DNA from: Lentzea xinjiangensis
Lineage (GTDB): Bacteria; Actinomycetota; Actinomycetes; Mycobacteriales; Pseudonocardiaceae
DNA length: 64,000 nt
Reading direction: 5' to 3'
Assembly (NCBI RefSeq): GCF_900110955.1
Contig: NZ_FOFR01000017.1
Span: 1-64,000 of the forward strand
Shown here: piece by piece, positions 33,974 through 43,533 of the stretch
Layout: every line of letters starts with the position of its first letter
Numbering within the stretch: position 1 is the stretch's first letter
Translations under genes and position numbers: made by a program
The notes under the pieces: model-generated
What the model was told of the DNA's origin: nothing
The model's database searches: none
Seen by the model: only the letters and a program-made list of their open reading frames with translations

Positions 33974-36121
33974 ATGGCAGGCAACGCAGCGCCGTCCGGG
34001 GAAGCGCCGGCCGGTCGGTTGGCAGGCCGGTGGGTGCCGTGGTTGGTGATCGGCCTGTGGTTGGTGCTGACCGTGGTCATGGGGCCGTTGAGCGGAAAGC
34101 TGAGTTCGGTCACCACCGACAGCGCCGCGGACACCCTGCCGGCCAGCGCCGAGTCCACCAAGGTCGCGGTGCTGGAGGACAGTCTCCCCGGCGGGGACGA
34201 CAACACGTTCGTCTTCGTGTACCACCGCGCCGGCGGCATGACCGACGCCGACCGCGCGACGGTCGAGCGCCACTACGACACCCTTGCCAAGCGGTACCCG
34301 CCGAAGGCGGTGACCCCGGTCGGCGAGGACGACGAGGGTCCACCGACGAACCCCTCCACCGACGGCAAGGCGATGATGTTCACCCTCGACGTGGGCAAGA
34401 CCTACGGCGAACCGGAGGCCATCGTCGGTCCGTTGCGCGACGCCGCGAAGGACCGCCCCGCCGGCCTGGAACTCGACGTGACCGGCCCGGCCGCGGTCGA
34501 CGGCGACATGGACGCCGTCTTCGACGGCATCGACCTGCAGGTCCTCCTCACCACCATCGTCGTCGTCACGCTCCTGCTCATCATCACCTACCGCAGCCCG
34601 GTGTTGTGGCTCATCCCGCTCGTGGCCGTGGGCGCGGCCGCACTGACCTCGATGGCGACCGTCTACCTGCTCGTCAAGGGCTTCGGCATCGTGGTCAACG
34701 ACCAGAACTCGGCGCTGCTGACGATCCTGGTGTTCGGCGTCGGCACGGACTACGCGCTGTTGCTCATCGCCCGGTACCGGGAAGCACTGCACCACCACGA
34801 GAACGTCCGGGTCGCGATGGTCCACGCGCTGCGCGGCGCGGCGCCGGCCATCGTCGCGTCCGCGGCCACCGTGATCGCGGGCCTGCTCTGCCTGCTCGTC
34901 GCGGACCTGAACAGCACCAGGGGATTGGGCCCGATCGGCGCGGCCGGCATCCTGTGCGCGCTGGTGGCGATGCTGACGCTGTTCCCGGCGATCCTGGTGG
35001 TTCTCGGCAGGCGGATCTTCTGGCCGGCCATCCCGCGGTTCAGCACGACCGCGGAGGAGAAGCCGGGGCTGTGGGACAGGCTCGGCGCCACCATCAGCCG
35101 CCGCCGGTGGGTGGCGGCGCTCGGCTCGCTCGGAGTCCTGGGCGTGCTCGCCATCGGCCTCACGGGCAACACCGGCGCCCTGCGGGAGCAGGACCAGTTC
35201 GTGTCCGCGCCGGAGTCGGTCACCGGCTTCACCGTTCTCCGCCAGCACTTCCCGGAGCTCGGCGGCCAGCCGATGACGGTCTTCACGCGACCGGAGCACC
35301 AAGAGCGGGTGCTCGACGTCGTTGAAGGCACTCCCGGCGTGGCAATGGCCATGCCGGGCGAGACCAGCGGTGGCTGGGCCGACATCTCCGTGTTCCCGAA
35401 GGACGCGCCGGACACCGCCGCGGAGTACGACACGATCAAGCGGGTGCGCACCGCCGTGCACGCGGTGAGCGGGGCGGAGGCGATCGTCGGCGGGCCGAGC
35501 GCGGAGAACCTCGACACCGAGGTGACCGCCAGCCGTGACGAGAAGCTGGTGATCCCGTTGGTGCTCGCCGTCGTCCTGATCGTCCTCGCGCTGCTGCTCC
35601 GGGCGGTCGTGGCCCCGCTGGTCCTGATGGCCACCGTGGTCGTCTCGTTCGCGGCGGCCTACGGCGGCAGCGTGTTCGTCTTCGACACGGTCCTCGGGTT
35701 CCAGGGCGTCGACTACTCGGTGCCGCTGCTGGCGTTCCTGTTCCTGGTGGCGCTCGGTGTCGACTACAACATCTTCCTGGCCAGCCGGGCCCGGGAGGAG
35801 ACCGTGCGCCTGGGCACCCGGCAGGGCATGCTCAAAGCCCTCTCCGCCACCGGTGGCGTCATCACCTCGGCAGGCCTGGTGCTGGCGGCCACGTTCGCCG
35901 TCCTCGTCACGCTCCCGCTGGTGATGCTGATCGAGGTCGGGTTCCTGGTCGCCTTCGGCGTGCTGCTCGACGCCCTGCTGGTGCGGTCGGTCCTGGTGCC
36001 CGCCCTCACCCTGCTGATCGGCCGGCGGATGTGGTGGCCGAGCCGGCTGTCCCGGCCGGTGGAGCCGCCGGACGGTCACCGGCCGCTCGCCGACGACGAG
36101 GAGCCCGCGCCGCAACGGTGA
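33974..36121 (+). CDS. MMPL family (RND) transporter
   Basis: A 715-aa protein; ATG 33974 follows AGGAGG by seven bases. Two RND halves each have one leading helix, a periplasmic-side domain and a five-helix bundle. Conserved segments are G-V-G-T-D-Y-A-L-L-L-I-A-R-Y-R-E in TM4 of half 1 and A-L-G-V-D-Y-N-I-F-L-A-S-R in half 2; the paired Asp-Tyr residues form the proton relay. MmpL proteins export lipids, siderophores or drugs. It is convergent with a two-component system across a strong terminator. Confidence 0.92.
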   Translation: MAGNAAPSGEAPAGRLAGRWVPWLVIGLWLVLTVVMGPLSGKLSSVTTDSAADTLPASAESTKVAVLEDSLPGGDDNTFVFVYHRAGGMTDADRATVERHYDTLAKRYPPKAVTPVGEDDEGPPTNPSTDGKAMMFTLDVGKTYGEPEAIVGPLRDAAKDRPAGLELDVTGPAAVDGDMDAVFDGIDLQVLLTTIVVVTLLLIITYRSPVLWLIPLVAVGAAALTSMATVYLLVKGFGIVVNDQNSALLTILVFGVGTDYALLLIARYREALHHHENVRVAMVHALRGAAPAIVASAATVIAGLLCLLVADLNSTRGLGPIGAAGILCALVAMLTLFPAILVVLGRRIFWPAIPRFSTTAEEKPGLWDRLGATISRRRWVAALGSLGVLGVLAIGLTGNTGALREQDQFVSAPESVTGFTVLRQHFPELGGQPMTVFTRPEHQERVLDVVEGTPGVAMAMPGETSGGWADISVFPKDAPDTAAEYDTIKRVRTAVHAVSGAEAIVGGPSAENLDTEVTASRDEKLVIPLVLAVVLIVLALLLRAVVAPLVLMATVVVSFAAAYGGSVFVFDTVLGFQGVDYSVPLLAFLFLVALGVDYNIFLASRAREETVRLGTRQGMLKALSATGGVITSAGLVLAATFAVLVTLPLVMLIEVGFLVAFGVLLDALLVRSVLVPALTLLIGRRMWWPSRLSRPVEPPDGHRPLADDEEPAPQR

Positions 36122-36124
36122 GCG

Positions 36125-36163
36125 AGATCCGGGACGGGCTCCAGGCCCGTCCCGGATCTTTTC
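36125..36163. terminator. Bidirectional terminator between MMPL and kinase genes
   Basis: Perfect 15-bp arms 36125-36139 and 36145-36159, five-base loop, followed on the plus strand by TTTT. Confidence 0.85.
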
Positions 36164-36208
36164 CAGGCTCCCGCCGTGCCCCGTCCTGCGCCGTGCGGCC
36201 GGGACGGG

Positions 36209-37642
36209 TCAGCGCACCGCGGCGTCGTCCCCGGCGGTGAGCCGCGCGATCGAGGCGGCCGGGAGGTCGACCCGGAGCAACGCGCCACCGCGTGAGGAGC
36301 GGCCCACGGTGACCTGGCCGCCGTGGGCGTCGACGACCCGCTGCACGATCGACAGCCCCAGCCCGGATCCCGGCAACGCCCTGGCGCTGTCGGCGCGGTA
36401 GAACCGGTCGAACACCCGCGGCACGTCGGCGGCGTCGATGCCCGGCCCGGCGTCGTCGACCTCGAGCACCGCCGACGCGCCCTCGGTGCGGAGCCGGACC
36501 CGGACCGGCTGGTCTGCGGGGGACCACTTGCCGGCGTTGTCGACGAGGTTGAGCACCGCCCGCCGGAGCGCAGCGGGCCGCCCGCTCACCCACACGGAGG
36601 TCACGTCGAGCGCGACCTCGACGTCGGGCATGCGGGAGCACGCCTGGGTCGCGGCGGCCACCACCACGTCGGCGAGGTCGAGCAGTTCGGCGCTCTCGTC
36701 GCTGATGTCACCGCGCGCCAGGTCGGTCAGCTCGGCGGCGAGGGTGCTCAACTCGGCCACCTGGGCGCCGAGGTCGTTGAGCAGCCGGGTCCGGCTCTCG
36801 GAGGGCAGTGCGCTGTCCAGGGTGCCGCGCCGATCGAGCCGGATCAGCAGCTCGATGTTGAGGCGCAGGCTGGTGAGCGGGGTCTTGAGCTCGTGGGCGG
36901 CGTCCTCGGCGAGCAGCCGCTGGGCCTGGCGGGAGTCCCGGAGCGCGGCAAGCATGTCGTTGATCGACTGGATGAGCTGCCGGATCTCCCCACCGCCCTC
37001 GTCCGGGATGTCGGCGTCGAGATCCCGGGTGCGCGCGACACGCACCGCGGCGGCGGTCAGCCGGTCGATCGGTGCCAGCCCGGTCCGCGCCACGGCCCGC
37101 CCGACGAGGCCGCCGCACACCACGCAGAGCAGCCCGATCAGCAGCATGCCCAGCCCGAACCGGTTGATCGAGCTGTCGTCGGCGACGCGGGCCACCTGGA
37201 CCGCCCCGCCGCCTGCCCGCAGCGTGTAGACGAAGTAGCCGTCGTCGTCGCTGTCGCCCGACTCCATCAGGTCGGCGGACGCGCCCCGCGCCACGCGCCC
37301 GGCGGCCTCGCTGACCGGGGGCAGCGCGGGTTGGCCGACCGGCGTCCGGGTCGAGCCGTCGGGCAGGACGACCCGCACCAGGCGACCGGAGCCGGGATAC
37401 GGCGGTAGCTGGACCTGCGCCAGACCGGCGCGCTCCGCGTTCGCCGCCAGGACGCGGGAGTCGGCGCGCAACTGGTCCTCCGCGGTAGCCCGCAGCTCCC
37501 AGTCCAGCAGCTCGCTGGCCACCTGGAAGGCCATGAACACGCTGGCCGCGATGGCCGTCGCCGCGATCACCGTCAGCCTGGTCCGCAGGGACCGCCGATG
37601 CCACCACCGGCGCAGCCGACGCGGAGTAGCGGACCCGCTCAC
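36209..37642 (-). CDS. Sensor histidine kinase
   Basis: A 477-aa protein. TM1 is near residues 22-45 and TM2 near 165-188, with an extracytoplasmic sensor domain of about 120 aa between them. HAMP follows, then the HisKA H-box ([17 protein letters not shown]), N-box ([11 protein letters not shown]), and G-boxes V-D-D-A-G-P-G-I-D and G-S-G-L-G-L-S-I-V. The start overlaps the response-regulator stop by four bases. The signal is unknown. Confidence 0.92.
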   Translation of the reverse strand: MSGSATPRRLRRWWHRRSLRTRLTVIAATAIAASVFMAFQVASELLDWELRATAEDQLRADSRVLAANAERAGLAQVQLPPYPGSGRLVRVVLPDGSTRTPVGQPALPPVSEAAGRVARGASADLMESGDSDDDGYFVYTLRAGGGAVQVARVADDSSINRFGLGMLLIGLLCVVCGGLVGRAVARTGLAPIDRLTAAAVRVARTRDLDADIPDEGGGEIRQLIQSINDMLAALRDSRQAQRLLAEDAAHELKTPLTSLRLNIELLIRLDRRGTLDSALPSESRTRLLNDLGAQVAELSTLAAELTDLARGDISDESAELLDLADVVVAAATQACSRMPDVEVALDVTSVWVSGRPAALRRAVLNLVDNAGKWSPADQPVRVRLRTEGASAVLEVDDAGPGIDAADVPRVFDRFYRADSARALPGSGLGLSIVQRVVDAHGGQVTVGRSSRGGALLRVDLPAASIARLTAGDDAAVR

Positions 37643-38361
37643 GGAGGAGTCTCCCGCAACGTGTACCCCAAGCCGCGCCGCGTGTAGATCAGTCGCGGCT
37701 CACCCCCGGCCTCCATCTTGCGGCGCAGGTAGCTCACGTACACCTGGAGGTTGTTGGAGGTGACGCTCATGTCGAAGCCCCAGATCGCCTCGAACAGCGC
37801 GCCTCGGGTCAACACCCTGGTCGCGTTGCGCACGAGGACCTCCAGCAGGAAGAACTCGGTCCGGGTCAGGTGCAGCGGCCGCCCGCCCCGCCACGCCTCG
37901 AACCTGTCGGGATCGACCCGGAGGTCGGCGAACGTCAGGATCTGCGACTCGTCGTCGCCCGGCGCGCGGCGGCGCAGCAACGCCCGGACCCTGGCCAGCA
38001 ACTCCTCGGTGGCGAACGGCTTGGGCAGGTAGTCGTCGGCACCCGCGTCCAGCCCCGCGACCCGGTCGGAGACCTGGTCCCTGGCGGTCAGCATCAGCAC
38101 CGGCAGATCCCGGCCCGCCGCCCGCAACCGCCGGCAGGTCTCCACCCCGCCGAGGCGGGGCATCATCACGTCGAGGATCAGCAGATCCGGTTCGTCGCCA
38201 TCGATCCCGTCGAGCACGGCGAGACCGTTGGCGACGGTGCTGGTGTCGTAACCCTCGACCTGGAGCACCCGCTCCAACGACTCGCGGATGGCCGCCTCGT
38301 CATCCGCGATCATGATCCGCACGCCGGCCCGCCCCCTCCAGTCGATGCTTTTGCCGCTCAT
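37639..38361 (-). CDS. OmpR/PhoB-type response regulator
   Basis: Up to 240 aa. The receiver domain has I-A-D-D-E, phospho-acceptor Asp in L-L-I-L-D-V-M-M-P, and Lys in Y-L-P-K-P-F. The C-terminal winged helix ends [14 protein letters not shown] 38361 gives a 13-residue leader; GTG 38322 (V-R-I-M-I-A-D-D-E) is the other plausible start. Translationally coupled to the histidine kinase downstream. Confidence 0.92.
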   Translation of the reverse strand: MSGKSIDWRGRAGVRIMIADDEAAIRESLERVLQVEGYDTSTVANGLAVLDGIDGDEPDLLILDVMMPRLGGVETCRRLRAAGRDLPVLMLTARDQVSDRVAGLDAGADDYLPKPFATEELLARVRALLRRRAPGDDESQILTFADLRVDPDRFEAWRGGRPLHLTRTEFFLLEVLVRNATRVLTRGALFEAIWGFDMSVTSNNLQVYVSYLRRKMEAGGEPRLIYTRRGLGYTLRETPP

Positions 38362-39040
38362 CGTCCTCGATCAACCTGAGGCCAGGATTAAAGCGTCGCC
38401 GCCGTGGTGCCCGCAGGCCGTGCCTGACGGATGCCGGGGTGCAAGGGGGAGGTTGGTGCCGCTACGGCCAGCGTGCCGTCAGCCGCCCGATCGCTCGCCA
38501 CGGCCGAGCAGCCAGGACACCACAACGGCCACGACGGCGGCACACGCCATCGACACCAGGAAAACTGTTGATCCAAGCAGGAGATGTCCAGCAGGCCACC
38601 ACCATGCGTGCGAATCGTCCTCGGACGTGAGCAGGTCGGTCGCTCGTCCAGCCGTACCGGGGACACGGCGCGACGACGGCAAAGAACCTCGGCTGCGTTC
38701 ACCATGGCGGTGAGCGGGGGGCGAGCGCGTGGCTGACGTCGCTCGCGCACCTTGCGTCGCCCATCGCACGTTGCTCGACGGGAGGCAAGGGCGGATGGCC
38801 ACTGATGGCGCCGTGTTGTCCTCACCCACGACCGTGCGACCGGCAGGAAGCCTCGATGGTGGTTGCCGGCCTCAGCTGTAAGCGATTCCCGCCGCCAGAA
38901 GTGCGGCGACGGGCACCGCGAAGCGGTCCGGAGGTCGCATGCGGTTCCCCTGAAGGGGTTGTGTGCGGGGGCCTGCGGAGAGCAGGAGCCAGCGGCCGTG
39001 GTCGCTCGGACACGCGCCTGTCCGGCAGACGTGGCGTCGG
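38362..39040. other. Intergenic region, possible small membrane protein
   Basis: About 680 bp. On the minus strand 38479-38640 encodes a hydrophobic segment (L-L-L-G-S-T-V-F-L-V-S-M-A-C-A-A-V-V-A-V) flanked by charged residues, like a single-pass membrane protein. No good start or ribosome site was found, so it is not called as a gene. Confidence 0.35.
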
Positions 39041-40252
39041 CTACTTCTTGCTCTTGCCTGGTGACTGCGGCTTGTCCTTCTGCTTCTTCGCATCTGTCCC
39101 CCCAGCCGGGGCGTGGGCGGCCGGGGGCCGCGCCACCTCCGGAACCGCTGGAACGGGGGTGGCGGTGCCCGCCTGGGCTGGCTGCCGGGCCGACGTCGTC
39201 ACCGGTGCAGCGGTTTGGGGTGGTGTGGTGGACGTGAGGACCGCTGTGCTGGAGGACGTGGCGGCCGGGGGTGTGCTCGACGTGGGGGCCGAGTTCACCG
39301 GCTGGGCACCGGGTGCGATCACCCACGCGACGCTGACCGCGCCCAGCAGCGCCGTCGCCGACGCGAGGACCGCCTTGCGCGGCATCCGCGCCGACCGCGG
39401 CACCTCGACCGGAGCCGTTTTCGCGACGGGGGAGGAGGCCGGCCGGATGTCATCGGCGGGGTTCCCCGGCAGGGCGCGGGCGCAGCCGGCGGCGTCCGGC
39501 CGCTGATCGGGGGCGGAGGCGGTCATCGACGTCAGCAGGTCGACCAGGTCGACCGGCAGGTCCTCGGGGATGGCGGGGGAGCGGTGCAGGCGGGCGAGAG
39601 CAGCCTCGACCTCGCTGCCGGGGTACTCGCGGCGGGCGGTGAGGCATTCCAGCAGGACCAGCCCGAGGGCGTAGATGTCGGAGGGGTAGTCGACGTCGGT
39701 GCCGCGGACCTGCTCGGGAGCGAGGTAGGCGGCGGTGCCGACCATCTGGTCGGCGCGGGTCAGCCTGGTCGTGCCGGGCAGATGGGCCAAGCCGAAGTCG
39801 GCCAGGTACGGCCTGTCGTGGGCGTCGAGCAGGATGTTGGACGGCTTGACGTCGCGATGCACCACGCCCTGGGCGTGCACGTGAGCCAGGGCCTCGGCCA
39901 ATTCCGCGCCCAACCGGCGCACCCGCTGGACCGGCAACGGGCCGCCAGCGATCTCCTCGCGCAGGGTGCGTCCCTCGACCAGCCGCATCACCAGGAAGGG
40001 CGTGTCATCTCCGGTACCGGCGTCGTGGACCGGCACCAAGCCGGGATGCGACAGCCCGGCCAGAGTGCGGACCTCGGCCTCGAACCGCCGCTTCGCCGTG
40101 TCGTCCCATCCTGGCCGGAAGACCTTGACCGCCACCTCACGATCCAGCACGGTGTCCTCGGCGCGGTACACCTCCGCCATTCCGCCGATGCCGATCGTGT
40201 CCAGCAACCGGTAGCGGCCCGCCAGCACACTGCCGTTAACTCTCGGTGACAC
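39041..40252 (-). CDS. Membrane Ser/Thr protein kinase (PknB-like)
   Basis: About 403 aa. GTG 40252 (V-S-P-R-V-N-G) is preferred because GGAGG lies about eight bases upstream, inside the codons that follow a weaker ATG at 40267. The kinase has G-x-G-x-x-A (G-I-G-G-M-A-E-V-Y), [20 protein letters not shown] and A-P-E. It ends with one TM helix ([15 protein letters not shown]) and a Thr/Pro/Ala-rich outer segment with a Lys-rich tail. No PASTA repeats. Targets unknown. Confidence 0.9.
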   Translation of the reverse strand: MSPRVNGSVLAGRYRLLDTIGIGGMAEVYRAEDTVLDREVAVKVFRPGWDDTAKRRFEAEVRTLAGLSHPGLVPVHDAGTGDDTPFLVMRLVEGRTLREEIAGGPLPVQRVRRLGAELAEALAHVHAQGVVHRDVKPSNILLDAHDRPYLADFGLAHLPGTTRLTRADQMVGTAAYLAPEQVRGTDVDYPSDIYALGLVLLECLTARREYPGSEVEAALARLHRSPAIPEDLPVDLVDLLTSMTASAPDQRPDAAGCARALPGNPADDIRPASSPVAKTAPVEVPRSARMPRKAVLASATALLGAVSVAWVIAPGAQPVNSAPTSSTPPAATSSSTAVLTSTTPPQTAAPVTTSARQPAQAGTATPVPAVPEVARPPAAHAPAGGTDAKKQKDKPQSPGKSKK

Positions 40253-40743
40253 CGCCACACCCTCCATCGTCCCGACGCGACACTTTTGGGTGCCCTGCCG
40301 TTGAGATGTGAAACACGAGGCGTTACGGCACACGTGTGGTCGAGGCCAGGGCTGTCGTGCCACTGCCGACGATGCGATTCGTGCATCCCTGCAGGATTCT
40401 GCTCCGGAACGACGTCGGGGTGTGATCGCGAGCATGCAGCCGTTGCGAGCGAGTTCGTCGGAACTGGCGGCCAGTGCGAGTGGCACGAGGCGCGTCACCG
40501 TTCGGTCGTCAGCCGTAGGCGAATTTCGTGTGACTCAAGCAAGTGGCTCACTGGCTGGCCGCCGACACCGACCTGTGGACCGGCACCACCTGGATCGTGG
40601 ATTCCACTGGCGAAGAGGTCACCATTGCTCCATTGGTCGTCAATCCGCTGAACGGCGACTTTGTAGGTTTTGGTAGCCAGACTTCGCACAGATCCTGCGG
40701 GTTGGAGGAGATCTCTGCTCCCAGATTGCTCCCACGCAACGCG

Positions 40744-40778
40744 AAGAGCCTGCCGACTGAGATCGTCGGCAGCCTCTT
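40744..40778 (-). terminator. Hairpin downstream of the tRNA fragment
   Basis: Arms 40744-40757 and 40765-40778 pair over 14 bp with one mismatch and a seven-base loop. On the minus strand it stands about 20 bp after the tRNA 3' end, where actinomycete tRNA terminators usually are. Confidence 0.6.
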
Positions 40779-40797
40779 TGACCTGGTAAGCGCACCG

Positions 40798-40839
40798 TGG
40801 GCGATACTGGGGTCGAACCAGTGACCTCTTCCATGTGAA
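40798..40839 (-). other. tRNA-Val(CAC) 3' half, probable attachment-site core
   Basis: On the minus strand the bases read TTCACAT-GGAAG (anticodon loop with CAC, then 3' anticodon stem), AGGTC (variable loop), ACTGG-TTCGACC-CCAGT (T arm) and ATCGCCC-A (3' acceptor strand and discriminator). The 5' anticodon-stem strand, D arm and 5' acceptor strand are absent; the upstream bases (CATAG) do not pair with GGAAG. This is the portion normally duplicated by tRNA-targeting integrases, so it is called as attL/attR rather than a tRNA gene. Confidence 0.75.
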
Positions 40840-40860
40840 CTATGGCACTGATGCTGCGCT

Positions 40861-40910
40861 GACCTGCGAAAACTTGACTCTTGCAGGTCGGTGCAGGTCC
40901 GTTCAGGTCC
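40861..40910. repeat. Tandem 10-bp repeats beside att core
   Basis: TTGCAGGTCG, GTGCAGGTCC and GTTCAGGTCC follow each other at 40881-40910, and an inverted GACCTGC lies at 40861-40867. Spacing of one helical turn and position next to the tRNA core fit integrase arm-type or excisionase sites (inference). Confidence 0.6.
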
Positions 40911-41256
40911 ATTGGGGACCATTCCGGCATGTGATCGGGCCGGTCGGTGTGCAACAGCGTGCACAGCGCACTTGAACAGGGGCAACAGACCTCATGTCGC
41001 GCTTCTGGCAGATGCTGCGCAATTCGTATGTCCAAAGTAGATTTTATGCGGTGTTTTGTCGGAATGCGACCAAGTTCCTTGACGTCCGGATAGAAGTTGC
41101 ATACGTTCGAATGCGTCCGCGGTACGCGGGCCTGGGGGCCTGATGCGAGTGGGGCAGCCGATGCTGCCGGTTTGCGCCGTGTGGTGATGTCGTGCGCGGC
41201 TGTGCGTGCTTGCCTGTGCGTGTGCTTCCCAGGAACTGCTCTGTCGAGAGGGCGGC

Positions 41257-42591
41257 ATGTCAACGCTTTACATCGCCAACAACCGCACTGAGGACATGGT
41301 CGGTGACCTGGCGGCGCAGACCGAGGAGGAGCGCAGGTTCGCCGGCGCGGGCGCCATGCGGATGGTGTGGTTCGCCAAGGACGACGACATCGTCGTGCTG
41401 CCGAGATTGCCGGAGCAGGCGTACCTGGACTACGTGACGTCGATGACGCGCACCCGCCTGTCCTCGCTGCGGCTGATCGTGCCGCCGCCTGGGGAGATCG
41501 GGGAGGACATCCTCTCGCCGGACCGGTTGCTGGACAGCGGTTTTCTGGCAGAGCTCCGGGACGCGGTGGCCGACCGGACCCTTGCGGAGATCGCACCGAT
41601 CTACCCCGACGCGGCCGCGGTCGCGGTGGCCAGGACGCTCGGTGCGGAGGACGCGTTGCCCGGCGCCCGGTTCGCCGGCCAGGGCGGTACGACGATGATC
41701 AATAGCAAGGCCGTCTTCCGCGCGGTGGCCGCGGGCATCGACGCGCCGATCGCGCGCGGTGCGGTCGTCGCCAGCCACCGAGAGGCGGTCGCCGAGATCG
41801 AGCGGATCCTCGCCGACGGACACCCGGTGATCCTCAAGAAGGAGCACCAGGTGGGCGGCCTGGGCAACGAGGTGGTCAGCCGGACTGACGGAGTGCGGCC
41901 GGTCGGCGCGAGCCGAGTCGTTGTCGTGCCCGACCGCGCCGCGGTCGAGGCGTACGTCGAGGACCGCTGGAACTGGCTGACCGGAGACCGGCACGACCGG
42001 TTCGTCGTCGAGCGGTACATCGAGGGTTCGGTGTCGGTCTACGCCGAGTTTCTCGTCACCGACGACGGTGTCGAGCTGCTCGGTCAGGGCGAGATGACGA
42101 TGTCGCCGGTGTTCTCGGGACTCGTCTCGCCCGCGCAGTCACTCTCCGGCCGCCAGGTCGCCGAACTCGAACAGGCGGGGCGGCGGATGTGCGAGCCGTT
42201 CCGCGACCTGGGCTACCGCGGGGTGCTCACTCCGGACGCGATCCTCACTCCGGACGGTGAGTTGCTGCTGAGCGAGACGAACGCCCGGATCAGCGGTTGC
42301 ACCCATCTCTACCTCGCCATCGCGGAATGCCTCGGTGCGCGGGACAGGCTCGGCGACCGGGTGTTCCTCGAACAGGGTGGCTGGCGGGTTCCGTCGTTCG
42401 GCGCCGCGGTGGACCTGCTCGACAGGTCGGGGCTGGCGCTCGACCTGACCACGAGGACGGGAGTGGTGCTGGTGTGCGACATGAGCCGGCTGGATGGCAC
42501 CGTCCGGTACTGCGTCGTGGCCGAGGACATCGCCTCGGCACGGCGGATGCAACAGGAACTCGCATCGCTTCCCGTGGCCGCAGCGGTCTGA
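41257..42591 (+). CDS. ATP-grasp ligase, PGM1-like
   Basis: A 444-aa protein from ATG 41257, GAGAGG upstream. Residues 1-130 resemble a pre-ATP-grasp domain (L-Y-I-A-N-N-R-T-E-D-M...V-V-L-P-R-L-P). The ATP-grasp fold follows, with lysine strand V-I-L-K-K-E-H-Q-V-G-G-L-G-N-E, V-E-R-Y-I-E-G-S-V-S-V, and metal ligands in L-L-L-S-E-T-N-A-R-I-S-G. It resembles PGM1, the pheganomycin ligase that joins a phenylglycine-derived acid to a peptide. It could therefore couple an amino acid to, or cap, the Hpg product made by the genes to the right. Family placement is by eye. Confidence 0.72.
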   Translation: MSTLYIANNRTEDMVGDLAAQTEEERRFAGAGAMRMVWFAKDDDIVVLPRLPEQAYLDYVTSMTRTRLSSLRLIVPPPGEIGEDILSPDRLLDSGFLAELRDAVADRTLAEIAPIYPDAAAVAVARTLGAEDALPGARFAGQGGTTMINSKAVFRAVAAGIDAPIARGAVVASHREAVAEIERILADGHPVILKKEHQVGGLGNEVVSRTDGVRPVGASRVVVVPDRAAVEAYVEDRWNWLTGDRHDRFVVERYIEGSVSVYAEFLVTDDGVELLGQGEMTMSPVFSGLVSPAQSLSGRQVAELEQAGRRMCEPFRDLGYRGVLTPDAILTPDGELLLSETNARISGCTHLYLAIAECLGARDRLGDRVFLEQGGWRVPSFGAAVDLLDRSGLALDLTTRTGVVLVCDMSRLDGTVRYCVVAEDIASARRMQQELASLPVAAAV

Positions 42592-42620
42592 GCCGGTCAT
42601 GTCGATTTGTTCGACGACGG

Positions 42621-42871
42621 GATCATGCCTTCCTGCGTCGGTCCCTGGACGACGGCCTGCTCGTGTTGCGAGGCTTCCCGGTCGCCGCGGGCGGCCTGTC
42701 CCGGCACCGTCGGGTGAGGGCTCGGCCCGGCACGCGGCCACACCGGGACGCTGAATCCACGACGTGGTGCCCGTGCACGGTCGCAAACACGTCCAGGGCA
42801 TTCTGGGCTCGGTGAAACTCGCCTTCCACAGGGAGAACGCGTTCCACGCCCACCGGCCGGACCACGTGTAG
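42621..42871 (+). pseudogene. Decayed AsnO/VioC-like Fe(II)/2-oxoglutarate oxygenase
   Basis: One frame gives D-H-A-F-L-R-R-S-L-D-D-G-L-L-V-L-R-G-F-P-V, the N-terminal signature of clavaminate-synthase-like oxygenases. Further on, in another frame, V-V-P-V-H-G...G-S-V-K-L-A-F-H-R-E-N-A-F-H and A-H-R-P-D-H-V-stop match the iron-binding H-x-E and following region of AsnO/VioC-type amino-acid beta-hydroxylases (usually H-T-E-x-A-F-H-P-x-R-P-D). About 200 codons are missing and frames are broken. Confidence 0.65.
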
Positions 42872-43533
42872 CTGCACCGCACTTCCGCTGATGTGCAGCA
42901 TTAACCGCCGTATGGCGAGAAAAGTCATCACCGTGCCCGCCGACGGCGCGGCATTCGAGGTGTGAGGAGCAGTGCCTCGCGGTCGACCCTGATCAGCACG
43001 TGAACAGGCGCGTAGCGGATCGAGCGGGTGCTGTGGCACCACTGCACACCGTGCCGCGGCGGTCGAACAAAGCGTCACTCACAACCGTCGAAGGCAAAGC
43101 CGTGCCATAGCGCGAAACACGGCGAAAGTCAGCATGGCGCCTTGCGGATCTCTCAGGTAACTTAGCCGATATACGCGACCAGCCTGGGGGCTTGTGTGGA
43201 CGCGCATGGGAAGACTCGGCCGTGGTGGATCAGTTGGTGCTGCGGGAGGATCCGGCAGTGTGCCGTGATTCGGAGCGGAAGAGATCAGACGGGATGATCT
43301 CTGTTTCGGATCATCCGACAACTCGGATGCCGGTGCGTCCTAAGTGGATGCAAAGCCGGGTCGGTCCCGTAGGCCGCTGAACCTGTCCTCCTAACGGGTC
43401 TCGAACATCGCGGTGCCGTCTGAGTTCTTTCTCGGCTGGCTGATTCCGGCTGGATTCCGGTGGTCTCGACACCTCTTGAGCAGCACATCGTGCTGCGTGA
43501 ATGTAAAACGGCCATCATCGTTCTGGGGGAACT
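42872..43533. other. Intergenic region before strR-like gene
   Basis: About 660 bp with no supported gene. Near its end are a direct repeat (TGATTCCGGC/TGGATTCCGG, 43441-43460) and the hairpin at 43480-43496, which probably belong to the activator's promoter. Confidence 0.45.
43480..43496. promoter_or_regulatory. Palindrome upstream of the strR-like gene
   Basis: GCAGCAC-ATC-GTGCTGC, perfect 7-bp arms, 38 bp before the GTG start. Possible operator in the promoter of the pathway activator. Confidence 0.4.

Larger units (their letters stand above)
40268..41256. other. Intergenic region holding the att-like site
   Basis: About 990 bp with no convincing protein gene. 40543-40700 has a weakly coding-like plus-strand frame without ribosome site. 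The tRNA fragment, its terminator-like hairpin and the 10-bp repeats listed separately lie in the middle. Composition is noticeably less GC-rich around 40990-41110. Confidence 0.55.

Noticed and set aside
40798-40839. Functional tRNA-Val gene
   Set aside because: The 5' acceptor strand, D arm and 5' anticodon stem are missing, so it cannot fold as a tRNA.
43079-43321. 80-codon minus-strand frame before the strR-like gene
   Set aside because: Poor composition and no ribosome site; the region looks like promoter DNA and decayed sequence.
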